NCBI RefSeq assembly: GCF_900095795.1
Contig: NZ_LT608328.1
Span: 1,977,001 to 2,041,000 of the forward strand
From: Petrimonas mucosa
GTDB taxonomy: Bacteria > Bacteroidota > Bacteroidia > Bacteroidales > Dysgonomonadaceae
Reading direction: 5' to 3'
DNA length: 64,000 nucleotides
In this document: positions 7,921-16,092 of the stretch, piece by piece
Position numbering within the stretch: position 1 is the first letter of the stretch
Layout of the letters: the number at the start of each line of letters is the position of its first letter
Made by a program: the position numbers and the translations under genes
The notes under the pieces: generated by a model
Database searches by the model: none
Seen by the model: only the letters and a program-made list of their open reading frames with translations
Told to the model about the DNA's origin: nothing

Positions 7921-9438
7921 TTATCCAAGGATATTCTCTTTCCAATTGTGTGGGAGCAGCTCTTCCAGTTTATTCGCGTGATAATCGGGTATTCTGTTGA
8001 GGACATCAGTCATCCATCGCGTTGGATTCACGCCGGCTTCGCGACAACAGGCGAAGAAAGAATACATCATCGCGTTACGCTCGGCTCCCTCGTGGCTCCC
8101 GCAGAATAAATAGTTACGGCGTCCCAGGGCAAGTTTCCGGATTTTATTTTCAATCTCGTTATTGTCTATCTCGAATTTGCCGTCCGTCATCGTCCTTTCC
8201 AACCTGTCCCAAATTTTCAGAGTGTAGGCAACCGCGATTCCTATGGGAGATTTAGGCAAGACTTGCCCCCGCTGGTCTTCCAGCCATCGTTTCAGCTCTT
8301 CCATCACCGGTATTGATTGTTGTTCGCGCAGCCGGTGCCGTTCCTCGAATGGCATCTTTTCTTCGCGTGCCCGTTTCTCTACCCGGTAGAGTTTCGCGAA
8401 CAAGTCAAGGGCTTGACGCGATCTCGATGGCGAGTTCTCCTTGGCGTGTTCAAATTTTCGCCGGCTATGGGCCATGCATGCCAAAAGTGTGATGTGCTCC
8501 GCGTCCTTATACTGGTCATACCCCGCGTACGCGTCAGTTTGGAGCGCGCCGCGGTACCCGTCAAGAAATCCGGCGGCGACATCCCCCGAGCGGGATTTTC
8601 CGTACCTGAAGCACGCCATGCCTTCCACGGGGGCATGAAACACCCACATGTACCCCTTGTGCGTGGCACCGGGCTTATCCGAGGTAAGAACAGGTATCGG
8701 GGACTCGTCCACCTGAAGGTAGTCGCGTTTCATTATTTCATGGATCAGTGTATCGTGTAACGGCTCAAGCAAGCGGCAGACGGCGGCGTACCAGCCCTTG
8801 AGCGTCGACTCGGCAACCGGTATCTTTTGCCGCTTGAATATCTCGGCCTGGCGATAGAACGGGAGGTGGTCGATGAATTTGCTCGCGCAGATATGGGAGA
8901 GAATGCCCGCCCCGGCATTTCCTTTCACGATGGGCAACGAGGGCATGGGGGCTACAGTAACGCAGCCTTCACCTTCCGTGCCCGGCACCACGTACTTGGG
9001 ACGGATAATAACCCGCACGTAAACGTCGGCGGGCTTGTACTCCAGCAGCTCGGTGACAGACTCCCCTATCTTGACGGCTCCATCGGGGATAAGGTCAGGT
9101 TCAATCACCTCCTCTTCCCGTCGCAGGTGCTCGGGAAGACGGCTCCGGACAGGCTTTTCGCGTGTCTTTTCGCGTTCGTAAGTGATGGTTTCCTTGTTCG
9201 CTTCCGCTTTTGGCTGAATATCGCGAAGTGAATCCCGCGTGCCGGCAAAGAGGTCCAATTGCCCGTCATCGGTTTTTTCCGACCTGAAGCGTTCACTTCT
9301 CACACCGTAAAGCATCCGTTTTAGCTCGGAGAGTTGAAACCTCAGGTATTCGCAATCGGACTTGATGGACAGCAATTCGTTATATTCCCCGCGGGAAATA
9401 ACAACCTGGTCATTCAATTCCGTATTGCTTGTTTTCAT
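7921..9438 (-). CDS. tnpC: IS66 family transposase TnpC (copy B)
   Basis: The translation is identical to copy A at 3911-5428: N-terminal coiled segment, DDE residues in QVDESPIP, TDAYAGYD and NNEIENKIR, and the C-terminal IS66 segment. The start is placed at the equivalent ATG (9438). The gene is intact, so this copy, with its own tnpA and tnpB, is potentially active. Confidence 0.95.
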   Translation of the reverse strand: MKTSNTELNDQVVISRGEYNELLSIKSDCEYLRFQLSELKRMLYGVRSERFRSEKTDDGQLDLFAGTRDSLRDIQPKAEANKETITYEREKTREKPVRSRLPEHLRREEEVIEPDLIPDGAVKIGESVTELLEYKPADVYVRVIIRPKYVVPGTEGEGCVTVAPMPSLPIVKGNAGAGILSHICASKFIDHLPFYRQAEIFKRQKIPVAESTLKGWYAAVCRLLEPLHDTLIHEIMKRDYLQVDESPIPVLTSDKPGATHKGYMWVFHAPVEGMACFRYGKSRSGDVAAGFLDGYRGALQTDAYAGYDQYKDAEHITLLACMAHSRRKFEHAKENSPSRSRQALDLFAKLYRVEKRAREEKMPFEERHRLREQQSIPVMEELKRWLEDQRGQVLPKSPIGIAVAYTLKIWDRLERTMTDGKFEIDNNEIENKIRKLALGRRNYLFCGSHEGAERNAMMYSFFACCREAGVNPTRWMTDVLNRIPDYHANKLEELLPHNWKENILG

Positions 9439-9489
9439 GGTGTAAAGATACAACTTATCAATGAGATGAACAAGCACGAAAGTCTTTAT

Positions 9490-9852
9490 TCACGCGGTTT
9501 TTGGAGCAATATTGAATCTTTTCCGGCGGGTGGTTTTTTCCATGGAAATACCCTCGACCATCATGACCAAATCGCGCCAAAGAATACTGCATCCCTTGCC
9601 GGAAGAATGGACGCGGGGAAGGGAAAAGCGGCCGCTTTCCAGGCGCTTGTGGTACAGCACGAGCCCGCCCCGTTCCCAATGGAGCAGCTTGATGGTCGTC
9701 CTGGACCTGTTGACAAAGATGAACACTTCCCCGCCTAACGGGTCGCGTCCCAATTCCGATGAGACAAGCCCGCATAAACTGTCAAATCCTTTACGCAGGT
9801 CGGTGGGTGAGAGGCAGAGGTAAAAACGCTGGGATTCGTTAAGTGAGAACAT
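9490..9852 (-). CDS. tnpB: IS66 accessory protein TnpB (copy B)
   Basis: The 120-residue protein is identical to the one at 5480-5842. It has the same neighbours and spacing, lying between tnpA and tnpC of copy B. Confidence 0.95.
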   Translation of the reverse strand: MFSLNESQRFYLCLSPTDLRKGFDSLCGLVSSELGRDPLGGEVFIFVNRSRTTIKLLHWERGGLVLYHKRLESGRFSLPRVHSSGKGCSILWRDLVMMVEGISMEKTTRRKRFNIAPKTA

Positions 9853-9863
9853 CGTCCGGGAAA

Positions 9864-10214
9864 TTAAAAAGTGAGCAGTTCCCCGAGTAGCGTGATGTCG
9901 GTTACCCCCTCGTCCACGCGAAGAGTTACCCCGCCGGGATAGGCGATCTCGAACCGGGGCATCCGCCGGGAGGACGGCTTGCCGATAACAGTTACCGGCT
10001 GCAAGAGGGATGGCTCCTTTGCAGGGGGTGTTTTTGAGGCTTCATGTTCCGGATGGACTTCAAGATACAATTTTCTCCATTTGTAAAACTGCCATTCACT
10101 CATGTTTTTGGACCGGTAAAAATCCGTGGCCCGCTGACCACTTTGAAAGTACTCTTCGATCAGGGAAAACGCTTCGTGTTGAGTAAAACGACGATTCATT
10201 TTGTTAGTGTTCAT
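9864..10214 (-). CDS. tnpA: IS66 accessory protein TnpA (copy B)
   Basis: It is identical to copy A (5854-6204), with the same choice of ATG at the equivalent position and the same alternative 15 bases downstream. It is the first gene of the IS66 copy B operon. Confidence 0.85.
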   Translation of the reverse strand: MNTNKMNRRFTQHEAFSLIEEYFQSGQRATDFYRSKNMSEWQFYKWRKLYLEVHPEHEASKTPPAKEPSLLQPVTVIGKPSSRRMPRFEIAYPGGVTLRVDEGVTDITLLGELLTF

Positions 10215-10237
10215 CTTTTTTTGACAAAGATCACGGT

Positions 10238-11725
10238 TTAATCGAAGCAATCCAATACGCCTATGACCGACGGCTTACAACTTGCCGATTTTAGTTCATA
10301 AAAGTTGATAAAGTGAGCCAGATTATCCGATTTATTAATGATTGCATCGAAGATCTCTTCCTCTTCAATGGAGAAGATCCCGGTCATGATTTTCACCATT
10401 TCAAGGATAATGCCCCATATCCTCTCCGTTACGGAGAGCTCCATGCCAGAGTGTTGCACATCCCTGAAGATTCCGCCAATGGTCTCATAACTGGTGAACC
10501 TTTTAGCCAGGGAAAGCAAATTGTATTGCAAGGCCGTGATCGTGGTTGCGGCAAGCTGCGCTGCGAAGTTCCGGGACTGGCACTTGCCCATACCCAGCAA
10601 TCCCTTGGTTTCCTTGAAGAAGACCTCGAGGGACCAACGCATGGCATAAATCCGATAGGCTTCCAGGAACTCCAGGGAGAGGTTGGTCGTCATTATTCCA
10701 TTCCAGGACTCCTTTTTTCTCTTCACAAAATAGAGACGTACATCTGTGCCCGCAAAGCGAACGTCAGCGGTAATATACTGACAACCAAGCTTGCGGCTCC
10801 TTCTGGCTTCACCCCTGGCTTCAAGCAGATTGATCAGTGCCCGGGCGGTGAGTTCCTTCCCTTCAAAACCGTATTTTGTAACTCCCTTCTTCCCGATCTT
10901 GATCATACCCAGGTAATGGCACTTGATGTGCCGGGCACGTATGAAGCGAATCACCTCCGAGCAGGTGAACCAACTGTCGGCAAGCAGGTAGTCAAAGCGG
11001 ATGCCCTTTCTAATGGCTCGCTTTATCATGGTTATCATCAACTGGATCTTGCTCTCCCCGTACTCTTTTGCCCGCGTTACAACGGGGGACGCTTCATCTC
11101 TATCCTTGGTAAACCGCGATTCGAGCTCCTTGTCGCTCATGCTGAAGTTGTTCTTCCTGCCCTTCTCCCCGAGGATGGCGAAGTCGAGGATGAACTGGCT
11201 CTTGCCATCCGTGATGCCCAGAAAGAGAGATTTGAAACCAAGGATCGTCTTGTGTCTCAGGTGGGAATAGACCCTACCGATGTTTTCAATACGCCTTCCC
11301 GTTTTGGGAAAGTCGGTATCGTCCACCATCAGGCAAACAGTTTGATGCTTGTGGTCACTTCTCACGCGAACCTTGTTCCATATTTGAATGGTGAAGTGGT
11401 AGAGTATCTTGCGCCAATCATAAATTTCGTTGTTTACGAAACGGTAGAAAACATCCTTTTCGCAGCCAAAGAAGCCGCTTAGGGATGATCGACAATAATT
11501 GTAAGGATTCTTGATCATGAAACAGGGGAACATAATCAGCAACTCGAGCACCTGCAGCAGGGAATACTTGCTGTTGCATTTGCTCCTGCTCCCGAAGAGG
11601 ACCTTCTCCGACATGTTGAAACCTTTTAGCATATCCGTCAGGGTAAAAAGGGCACTGTTTGAATCATCTTTCTTGAAAAAAACGCTGATTTCTGATAAAA
11701 TAGAGTTACTTTTGTATATCGGCAT
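10238..11725 (-). CDS. IS4-type DDE transposase with a replaced C-terminal tail (copy 2)
   Basis: This 495-codon transposase has VDDTDFPKTG (first Asp), LLADSWFT (second Asp) and the YAMRWSLEVFFKETKGLLGM block (final Glu). Rejoining across IS66 copy B shows that the native protein ended ...YELKSAS and stop. The insertion removed only that stop and adds CKPSVIGVLDCFD from the IS66 end. The enzyme may therefore still be made nearly whole, but its element is interrupted between gene end and terminal repeat. A long open frame on the opposite strand here is a codon-bias shadow. Confidence 0.9.
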   Translation of the reverse strand: MPIYKSNSILSEISVFFKKDDSNSALFTLTDMLKGFNMSEKVLFGSRSKCNSKYSLLQVLELLIMFPCFMIKNPYNYCRSSLSGFFGCEKDVFYRFVNNEIYDWRKILYHFTIQIWNKVRVRSDHKHQTVCLMVDDTDFPKTGRRIENIGRVYSHLRHKTILGFKSLFLGITDGKSQFILDFAILGEKGRKNNFSMSDKELESRFTKDRDEASPVVTRAKEYGESKIQLMITMIKRAIRKGIRFDYLLADSWFTCSEVIRFIRARHIKCHYLGMIKIGKKGVTKYGFEGKELTARALINLLEARGEARRSRKLGCQYITADVRFAGTDVRLYFVKRKKESWNGIMTTNLSLEFLEAYRIYAMRWSLEVFFKETKGLLGMGKCQSRNFAAQLAATTITALQYNLLSLAKRFTSYETIGGIFRDVQHSGMELSVTERIWGIILEMVKIMTGIFSIEEEEIFDAIINKSDNLAHFINFYELKSASCKPSVIGVLDCFD

Positions 11726-11841
11726 AGGGCTGTTAGTATTTTTGGTTTTGACGCTTAAATATACTAATAATCTGTGAATTACAGAAGCATCTATGCCGTT
11801 TTTTTATGCGATTATTTTTGCGATATTTTTACTTGCGAAAC

Positions 11842-12786
11842 TTAAATGAAGTAATATTTGTAGGAAATATCCTCCCCCATCCTTTTGATGCTCCTGTAAT
11901 CCTTTCCCCATTTTTGGCAAAGTGCCGTCCAGTTTTGCCAGGCTTCGCACTTGGTGTAGTCTTTCTGGCCCGTACGGAACACTTCGCGTAAATCCTCCGC
12001 CAGCTCCATTTTGTCACCATGGCGCACTTTGGAGAGCATGTTGCGCTTCAAATGGGTGACGCACCGCTGCAGCAGGGTCTTCGGATAAACGACCGACAGG
12101 GCCGAGTCCAGGCCTGTCAGCCCGTCGCTTACCAGCAGTCCTATATGACCTGCCCCACGACTTTGGACATCCCGGAAGATATCTTCCCAGCCCGCGGCAC
12201 TCTCCGTGGGGCGGTTGTAAATACCCAGCACCTCACGCTTCTTGTCCTCTTTCACCCCCAGGACCACATAGAAAGCCTCAGTGGCTACTGAACGTTTACG
12301 GTGGATCTTGATATGGATGGCATCCACCAATACAATCGGGTAATAACCCTCCAACGGACGGTTCAGCCACTCCTGCACATCGGAGCGCAAGTAGTCAATC
12401 ATGCGCGAAATGCTGGCTTTGCTGTAATGCTCACCGTAAATCTCACCGAAGATCTCGCCGACCTGCCCCTGGGTCAAACCCCTGCAATAAAGGCTGCCGG
12501 CCAAACGTTCGCACTCCAGTTCCTGGTCACGCAACAATGCAAGAATCTTTGGATGGAAGTTGCCGTAACGGTCACGTGGAATCCTGAATTCCAGAACACG
12601 GCCATGCCCGAAACTGCGACCCTGACGGTAACCATTCCCTTTGTTACCTTTTGACTGGTCTAAAAACTCGCGACGCTCTGCCAGCATCATACTCTCAAGC
12701 ATGATTTCCATTAAATCGTGTAACCCGTTTTCGCGCTCTGAATGTTTGGCCATTACGGAAGAAAGCTGTTCCTTTGATAGTAACAT
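11842..12786 (-). pseudogene. IS256 transposase, N-terminal fragment
   Basis: About 310 residues of a mutator-type transposase run from the ATG at 12786. They include YPIVLVDAIHIKIH (first Asp) and LLVSDGLTGLDSAL (second Asp), then QRCVTHLKRNML. The frame ends at SYKYYFI where the IS4-type element enters; the native continuation YFTYLQFHPRIQ is at 7721. With the third catalytic residue stranded 4.1 kb away the product cannot be active. Confidence 0.9.
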
Positions 12787-12989
12787 AGTCTTTGAATTTT
12801 ATTGTTTGTTATGGTTATTTGCAAAACTAATAAAGTTTTCAGACTATGTTCTTTTTTTACAGGTACAGACACACTTTTTGGAACAGTATCGTCGAAAGTT
12901 GCCGAATTATTAAGAACTTTATAATATGGTTACTAAATCAATATTTTGGTGAATATTTATTAACTAATTCTATTTTGACGAATTTGAGT

Positions 12990-14882
12990 TTAATTTCTAT
13001 CTTTTATTGGCAACCACGTGCATATATGCATGTTATTATCCCAATTATTTACAGATGCATAATCAATCATTGTGATATTTTCCCCATCTTCAGTAGGAAT
13101 AGAGAATTGAAGCTTAATCGCATTGCATATAGGTTTTTCTTGAATCGCTTGAATATATCCATTTTCAGATTTAAGGGCAATGGGTTGATTATAGAGGCTG
13201 TCTATATTTTCATCACGAGAAAGCACTATCGGACCTCGTATTACAGCTTGATAGTTGTCTCCCATACGATTACTGCCGTGTGGGGCATTCATTACCCTAC
13301 ATCTCATATCCAGTTGAAGTTCAATCTGATCTCCATTTTTCCATTTACGTGTTAGATCAGCGTATGTCCCGGGTAATATGTTTACACTCTTTCCATTTAT
13401 TTTCAATGAAGATTCTTTACTCCAGGATGGAATTCTTATTTTTATCGTAAACGATTCCCGGTTCTGCAAACTAAGATTAAGTTTTATATCTCCGGAAACA
13501 GGATAATCCGTTATAATGTCTATTTCTCCAGCTTTATTCTTAGGCGTTTGAAATTGCACTTTTCCCTTGTTATAGAGATTGATAACCGGACCTCTTTCCG
13601 AATTCATTGCGGCAACATACGGAATGTAGGCCAGTCCCATTGGGCCATTCAGGTTACAGCAGGTAACATGCATCTCATCGAATTTCCACCCCCATCCTTC
13701 ATTGGTGACTTTACGCCCATTTAACAGGTTCACATAACTGAATCCGTCCCCGGTTGGTTTCATGGCACCGATCAATCCGTTGTAAACATATTTTTCGATT
13801 TCATCCATTGCCGAAGGATCACCCGTGAGACGAAGTATCTGGCTGCAAAACTTCATCCATGTAACCCCTACGCATGTTTCCATCATACGGGTTATATCAG
13901 GATTGGTTTGCTCTAATGCCGTATTTCCCCAGGCTTCCCCCCGCACAGATGGGTGATAAGGCTGGTCAGATCCACCATTTCCTATGATGGTTATTTCTTT
14001 TTCTCTGACATTGTTATATAAATTAAGACACATTTGCTTGATTTCCGGTTTTCCTGTCACACGATAATACTCGACCAATCCTTCAAATATCGATAACATT
14101 TCATACGCCTTCGGATAATGTCCCGCCATTTTATATGGTTCCACATTATTGAGCGCCATTTCAAAGATATCATACTGTTTTGTTCCTCCCGATTCAATGA
14201 TATAAGTGCCAAAGTCGAGATACCTTTGTTCACCTGTCCATTTGTACAAACGCATAAACGGTTCAAGCAAACTACTCGATTCAATATGGCAAGGTTCGTA
14301 ACCGATGTTGGTAGCGCTCCAGCCAATATCCGTAATTTCCTTTTTAGGTGAATGGCCTACCAAAGAAATGATATTATCTGCCTGTTTCTTCAAAGCATCT
14401 AAGACCTTTGGGTCGGCATTTACCCATTCGTAATACTCCTGTAGCCCGAGCATAACATACTTTCGTTCCCACAGTTCGCTGCTTTCCGGTTGTTTTTCGA
14501 CTTCCACACAACTGATGCTTCCATTCTCGCGTTGGGTAGATAGCAGATCCTTTACTGTTTCATCCATAATTTTTTTAAGGTCAGGATCCTGCGTATACCG
14601 ATATAACATACAGCCGGATCGGACCGCTTTTCCCCACATTTCGCCTAATGCAAACTTAGGTCTTCCATTCCTATAAAAATCTACGAATTTGCGATAGGGT
14701 AAATTGCCTTTATTCCAATTCTCGATAGAAAGTCTGATATAGTCATCCAAATAGCCCGTTAAATGAACGGAGTTGACGGGCAGTGGAAACTGTGTGTCTT
14801 CTATAAAATGGGGAGCATTCTGGTCAAATGAAAGAATTGAAAATATTCCCATCAGCATGATAATTTGTAAAAATGTTTTCAT
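12990..14882 (-). CDS. GH127-family beta-L-arabinofuranosidase, secreted
   Basis: This (alpha/alpha)6-barrel glycosidase family releases beta-linked L-arabinofuranose using a zinc-bound cysteine nucleophile. From the ATG at 14882 (preceded by AGAGGAAG) the protein has 630 residues and a signal sequence. The known active-site set is visible: Glu316 in RGEAWG, Glu335 and Cys337 in METCVG, and the pair Cys408-Cys409 in HVTCCN. An ATG-like frame extension to 14972 would overlap the previous gene and adds no signal peptide, so I rejected it. It is the last PUL gene before the IS nest. The substrate is probably an arabinose-bearing plant glycan. A neighbouring GH family of the same clan cannot be excluded. 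Confidence 0.85.
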   Translation of the reverse strand: MKTFLQIIMLMGIFSILSFDQNAPHFIEDTQFPLPVNSVHLTGYLDDYIRLSIENWNKGNLPYRKFVDFYRNGRPKFALGEMWGKAVRSGCMLYRYTQDPDLKKIMDETVKDLLSTQRENGSISCVEVEKQPESSELWERKYVMLGLQEYYEWVNADPKVLDALKKQADNIISLVGHSPKKEITDIGWSATNIGYEPCHIESSSLLEPFMRLYKWTGEQRYLDFGTYIIESGGTKQYDIFEMALNNVEPYKMAGHYPKAYEMLSIFEGLVEYYRVTGKPEIKQMCLNLYNNVREKEITIIGNGGSDQPYHPSVRGEAWGNTALEQTNPDITRMMETCVGVTWMKFCSQILRLTGDPSAMDEIEKYVYNGLIGAMKPTGDGFSYVNLLNGRKVTNEGWGWKFDEMHVTCCNLNGPMGLAYIPYVAAMNSERGPVINLYNKGKVQFQTPKNKAGEIDIITDYPVSGDIKLNLSLQNRESFTIKIRIPSWSKESSLKINGKSVNILPGTYADLTRKWKNGDQIELQLDMRCRVMNAPHGSNRMGDNYQAVIRGPIVLSRDENIDSLYNQPIALKSENGYIQAIQEKPICNAIKLQFSIPTEDGENITMIDYASVNNWDNNMHICTWLPIKDRN

Positions 14883-14914
14883 TTTCTTCCTCTTTTTCTT
14901 TATAGATGGATAAT

Positions 14915-14942
14915 GTAGAGACGCGTAGCTGCACGTCTCTAC
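14915..14942. repeat. 28-base palindromic repeat between two PUL genes
   Basis: The 9-base arms GTAGAGACG and CGTCTCTAC flank a 10-base GC-containing loop. It lies in the 73-base gap between the F5/8-domain lipoprotein gene and the GH127 gene, so it would form a hairpin in the polycistronic mRNA. The form resembles small dispersed palindromes seen in many bacterial genomes. I saw no second copy in the window. Confidence 0.6.
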
Positions 14943-14955
14943 GAAAATATCAAAT

Positions 14956-16080
14956 TTAATTGACTGACCCATAAACCGAGAATTCAGCTAAATGAGCATG
15001 TACCGATCCTCCCTGTGTCATGTATATTCTTATATGTTGCATCGTTGGATTTTCTTCTAATACGAACTGTTGTACTTTTAGACCTACTGGTTCTAGGTAA
15101 AAATCACCATAATCAGTCCAATTTATTCCGTCCATACTTCCTTGAATTATGAATTTGTTGAAACTCTGGTTAGTATATGTTGCCCTTGGAGTTAATTCAA
15201 CATATTCTACTTTAATCTCCTTTTTCATATCGATGGCAATCCAATGAGGATAACCGGGAGAACTGGGGCTATGTCGTGAGTGCCAGAAAGTGTTCGGGTC
15301 ATCATCTATCGCCTTATCGGGAGCTCCATTGGGCGCCTGAGTATCACGGGCATCAGAACTAGCGGTAGCTACCCACTCTGCTTTATTAATTTTCTGAGGA
15401 GGCATTGTGCGACTAATGTATTCGGTATAGAACGTGTCAATTGCCCCGATTTCCGGGATATATCCGGTTCTATATTGGTATTCACCTCCTTCTTTGAAAT
15501 CAGTAACAATGGTAGCCATATTCTCTATTGGTGTAATAACTGTCATGGGCTCATTTTTGCTGTTTCTGAAGGATAATTCTGTGAAAGCTGCCCCTCTAGT
15601 AATATCCCCCATCTCCCAGGAAATTACCCAGCCTTCATCTTCCGATACTTTTTCCTGTGCGATATTTCTGTTAAATAGTCCTGCTTTGTAGATCGGTCCA
15701 TAAGCCCTTCCCGATACTTCCACAGGTATTGAGACGTTACCTTTGGCGTCAAATGTTTTTATAATGAAAGTGTAGGTGTTTTCTTCCAGATTATCAATTA
15801 GATACCTGATAGTGTCCAGCTCAGGCGTTATATCCAGATCTACTGAATCAGTATAGTTATTCCAGTAAATCTTAGCTTTGACTACTTTGGGGTCTGCACT
15901 GCGTAACCATGAGACCTGCACTCTTTTTTCCCCTGCGGCAACGAATGGAGAAGTTGCTTTTCCCGGGTAGATAATACCATCCCGAACAACATATTCCTTA
16001 TAGTTATCATCCATTTTTTCACAGGAAAACAACAATAATAAACATATATAAGTGGTTGTAATACAGATATATTTCTTCAT
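14956..16080 (-). CDS. surface lipoprotein with DUF4998 and F5/8 type C (discoidin) domains
   Basis: This 374-residue lipoprotein has a lipobox ending at Cys20 (LLLLFSCEK). An N-terminal DUF4998-like part (about 25-220) begins DGIIYPGKA and has fibronectin-like repeats. The C-terminal discoidin-like carbohydrate-binding domain is at about 230-374 (WIAIDMKKEIKVEYVELTPR, then FIIQGSMDGINW). It is likely an outer-membrane glycan-binding protein of the PUL. It is 12 bases downstream of the previous lipoprotein gene, so co-transcribed. Confidence 0.8.
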   Translation of the reverse strand: MKKYICITTTYICLLLLFSCEKMDDNYKEYVVRDGIIYPGKATSPFVAAGEKRVQVSWLRSADPKVVKAKIYWNNYTDSVDLDITPELDTIRYLIDNLEENTYTFIIKTFDAKGNVSIPVEVSGRAYGPIYKAGLFNRNIAQEKVSEDEGWVISWEMGDITRGAAFTELSFRNSKNEPMTVITPIENMATIVTDFKEGGEYQYRTGYIPEIGAIDTFYTEYISRTMPPQKINKAEWVATASSDARDTQAPNGAPDKAIDDDPNTFWHSRHSPSSPGYPHWIAIDMKKEIKVEYVELTPRATYTNQSFNKFIIQGSMDGINWTDYGDFYLEPVGLKVQQFVLEENPTMQHIRIYMTQGGSVHAHLAEFSVYGSVN

Positions 16081-16092
16081 AATTTTGTGATA

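Larger units (their letters stand above)
7750..10278 (-). mobile_element. IS66-family insertion sequence, copy B (2529 bases)
   Basis: It has the same ends and three genes as copy A. The target duplication AACTTGCC is at 7742-7749 and 10279-10286. It lies about 28 bases from the left end of the IS4-type element, at the very end of that element's transposase gene. It is a direct repeat of copy A with 1481 bases between them. Confidence 0.95.
7722..11846 (-). mobile_element. IS4-type insertion sequence, copy 2, split by IS66 copy B
   Basis: The ends TTCAAGTTTCGCAAGT (7722-7737) and the complement of TTTAAGTTTCGCAAGT (11831-11846) form a 16-base imperfect inverted repeat. The IS256 target TGAAGTAA is duplicated at 7714-7721 and 11847-11854 (the next base also matches). 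After removal of IS66 and its duplication the element is about 1.59 kb. It sits inside the IS256 transposase gene. Confidence 0.9.
7299..12875 (-). mobile_element. IS256-family element split by the IS4-type element
   Basis: Matching inward-facing ends AGTGTGTCT(C/G)TA are found at 7299 and, complemented, at 12875. They enclose the two halves of one IS256 (mutator-type) transposase gene. Without the inserted IS4/IS66 block the element would be about 1.45 kb, normal for IS256. The outer flanks do not show a matching duplication, so one flank has been lost since insertion. Confidence 0.75.

Noticed and set aside
7493-7945. A single minus-strand frame of 150 codons spanning the IS66 B end and the IS256 fragment
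   Set aside because: The N-terminal 65 codons are IS66 end sequence (also at 3740-3935) fused by chance to the IS256 C-terminus. Only 7493-7721 is a genuine gene fragment.
10313-11482. A 389-codon open frame on the plus strand opposite the IS4-type transposase
   Set aside because: It is fully antisense to a well-recognised DDE transposase, repeats in shorter form at 127-693 opposite copy 1, and shows no known domain. It is a codon-bias shadow.
14883-14972. N-terminal extension of the GH127 gene
   Set aside because: It would overlap the preceding lipoprotein gene, run through the palindromic repeat and hide the signal peptide. The ATG at 14882 has a good ribosome-binding site.
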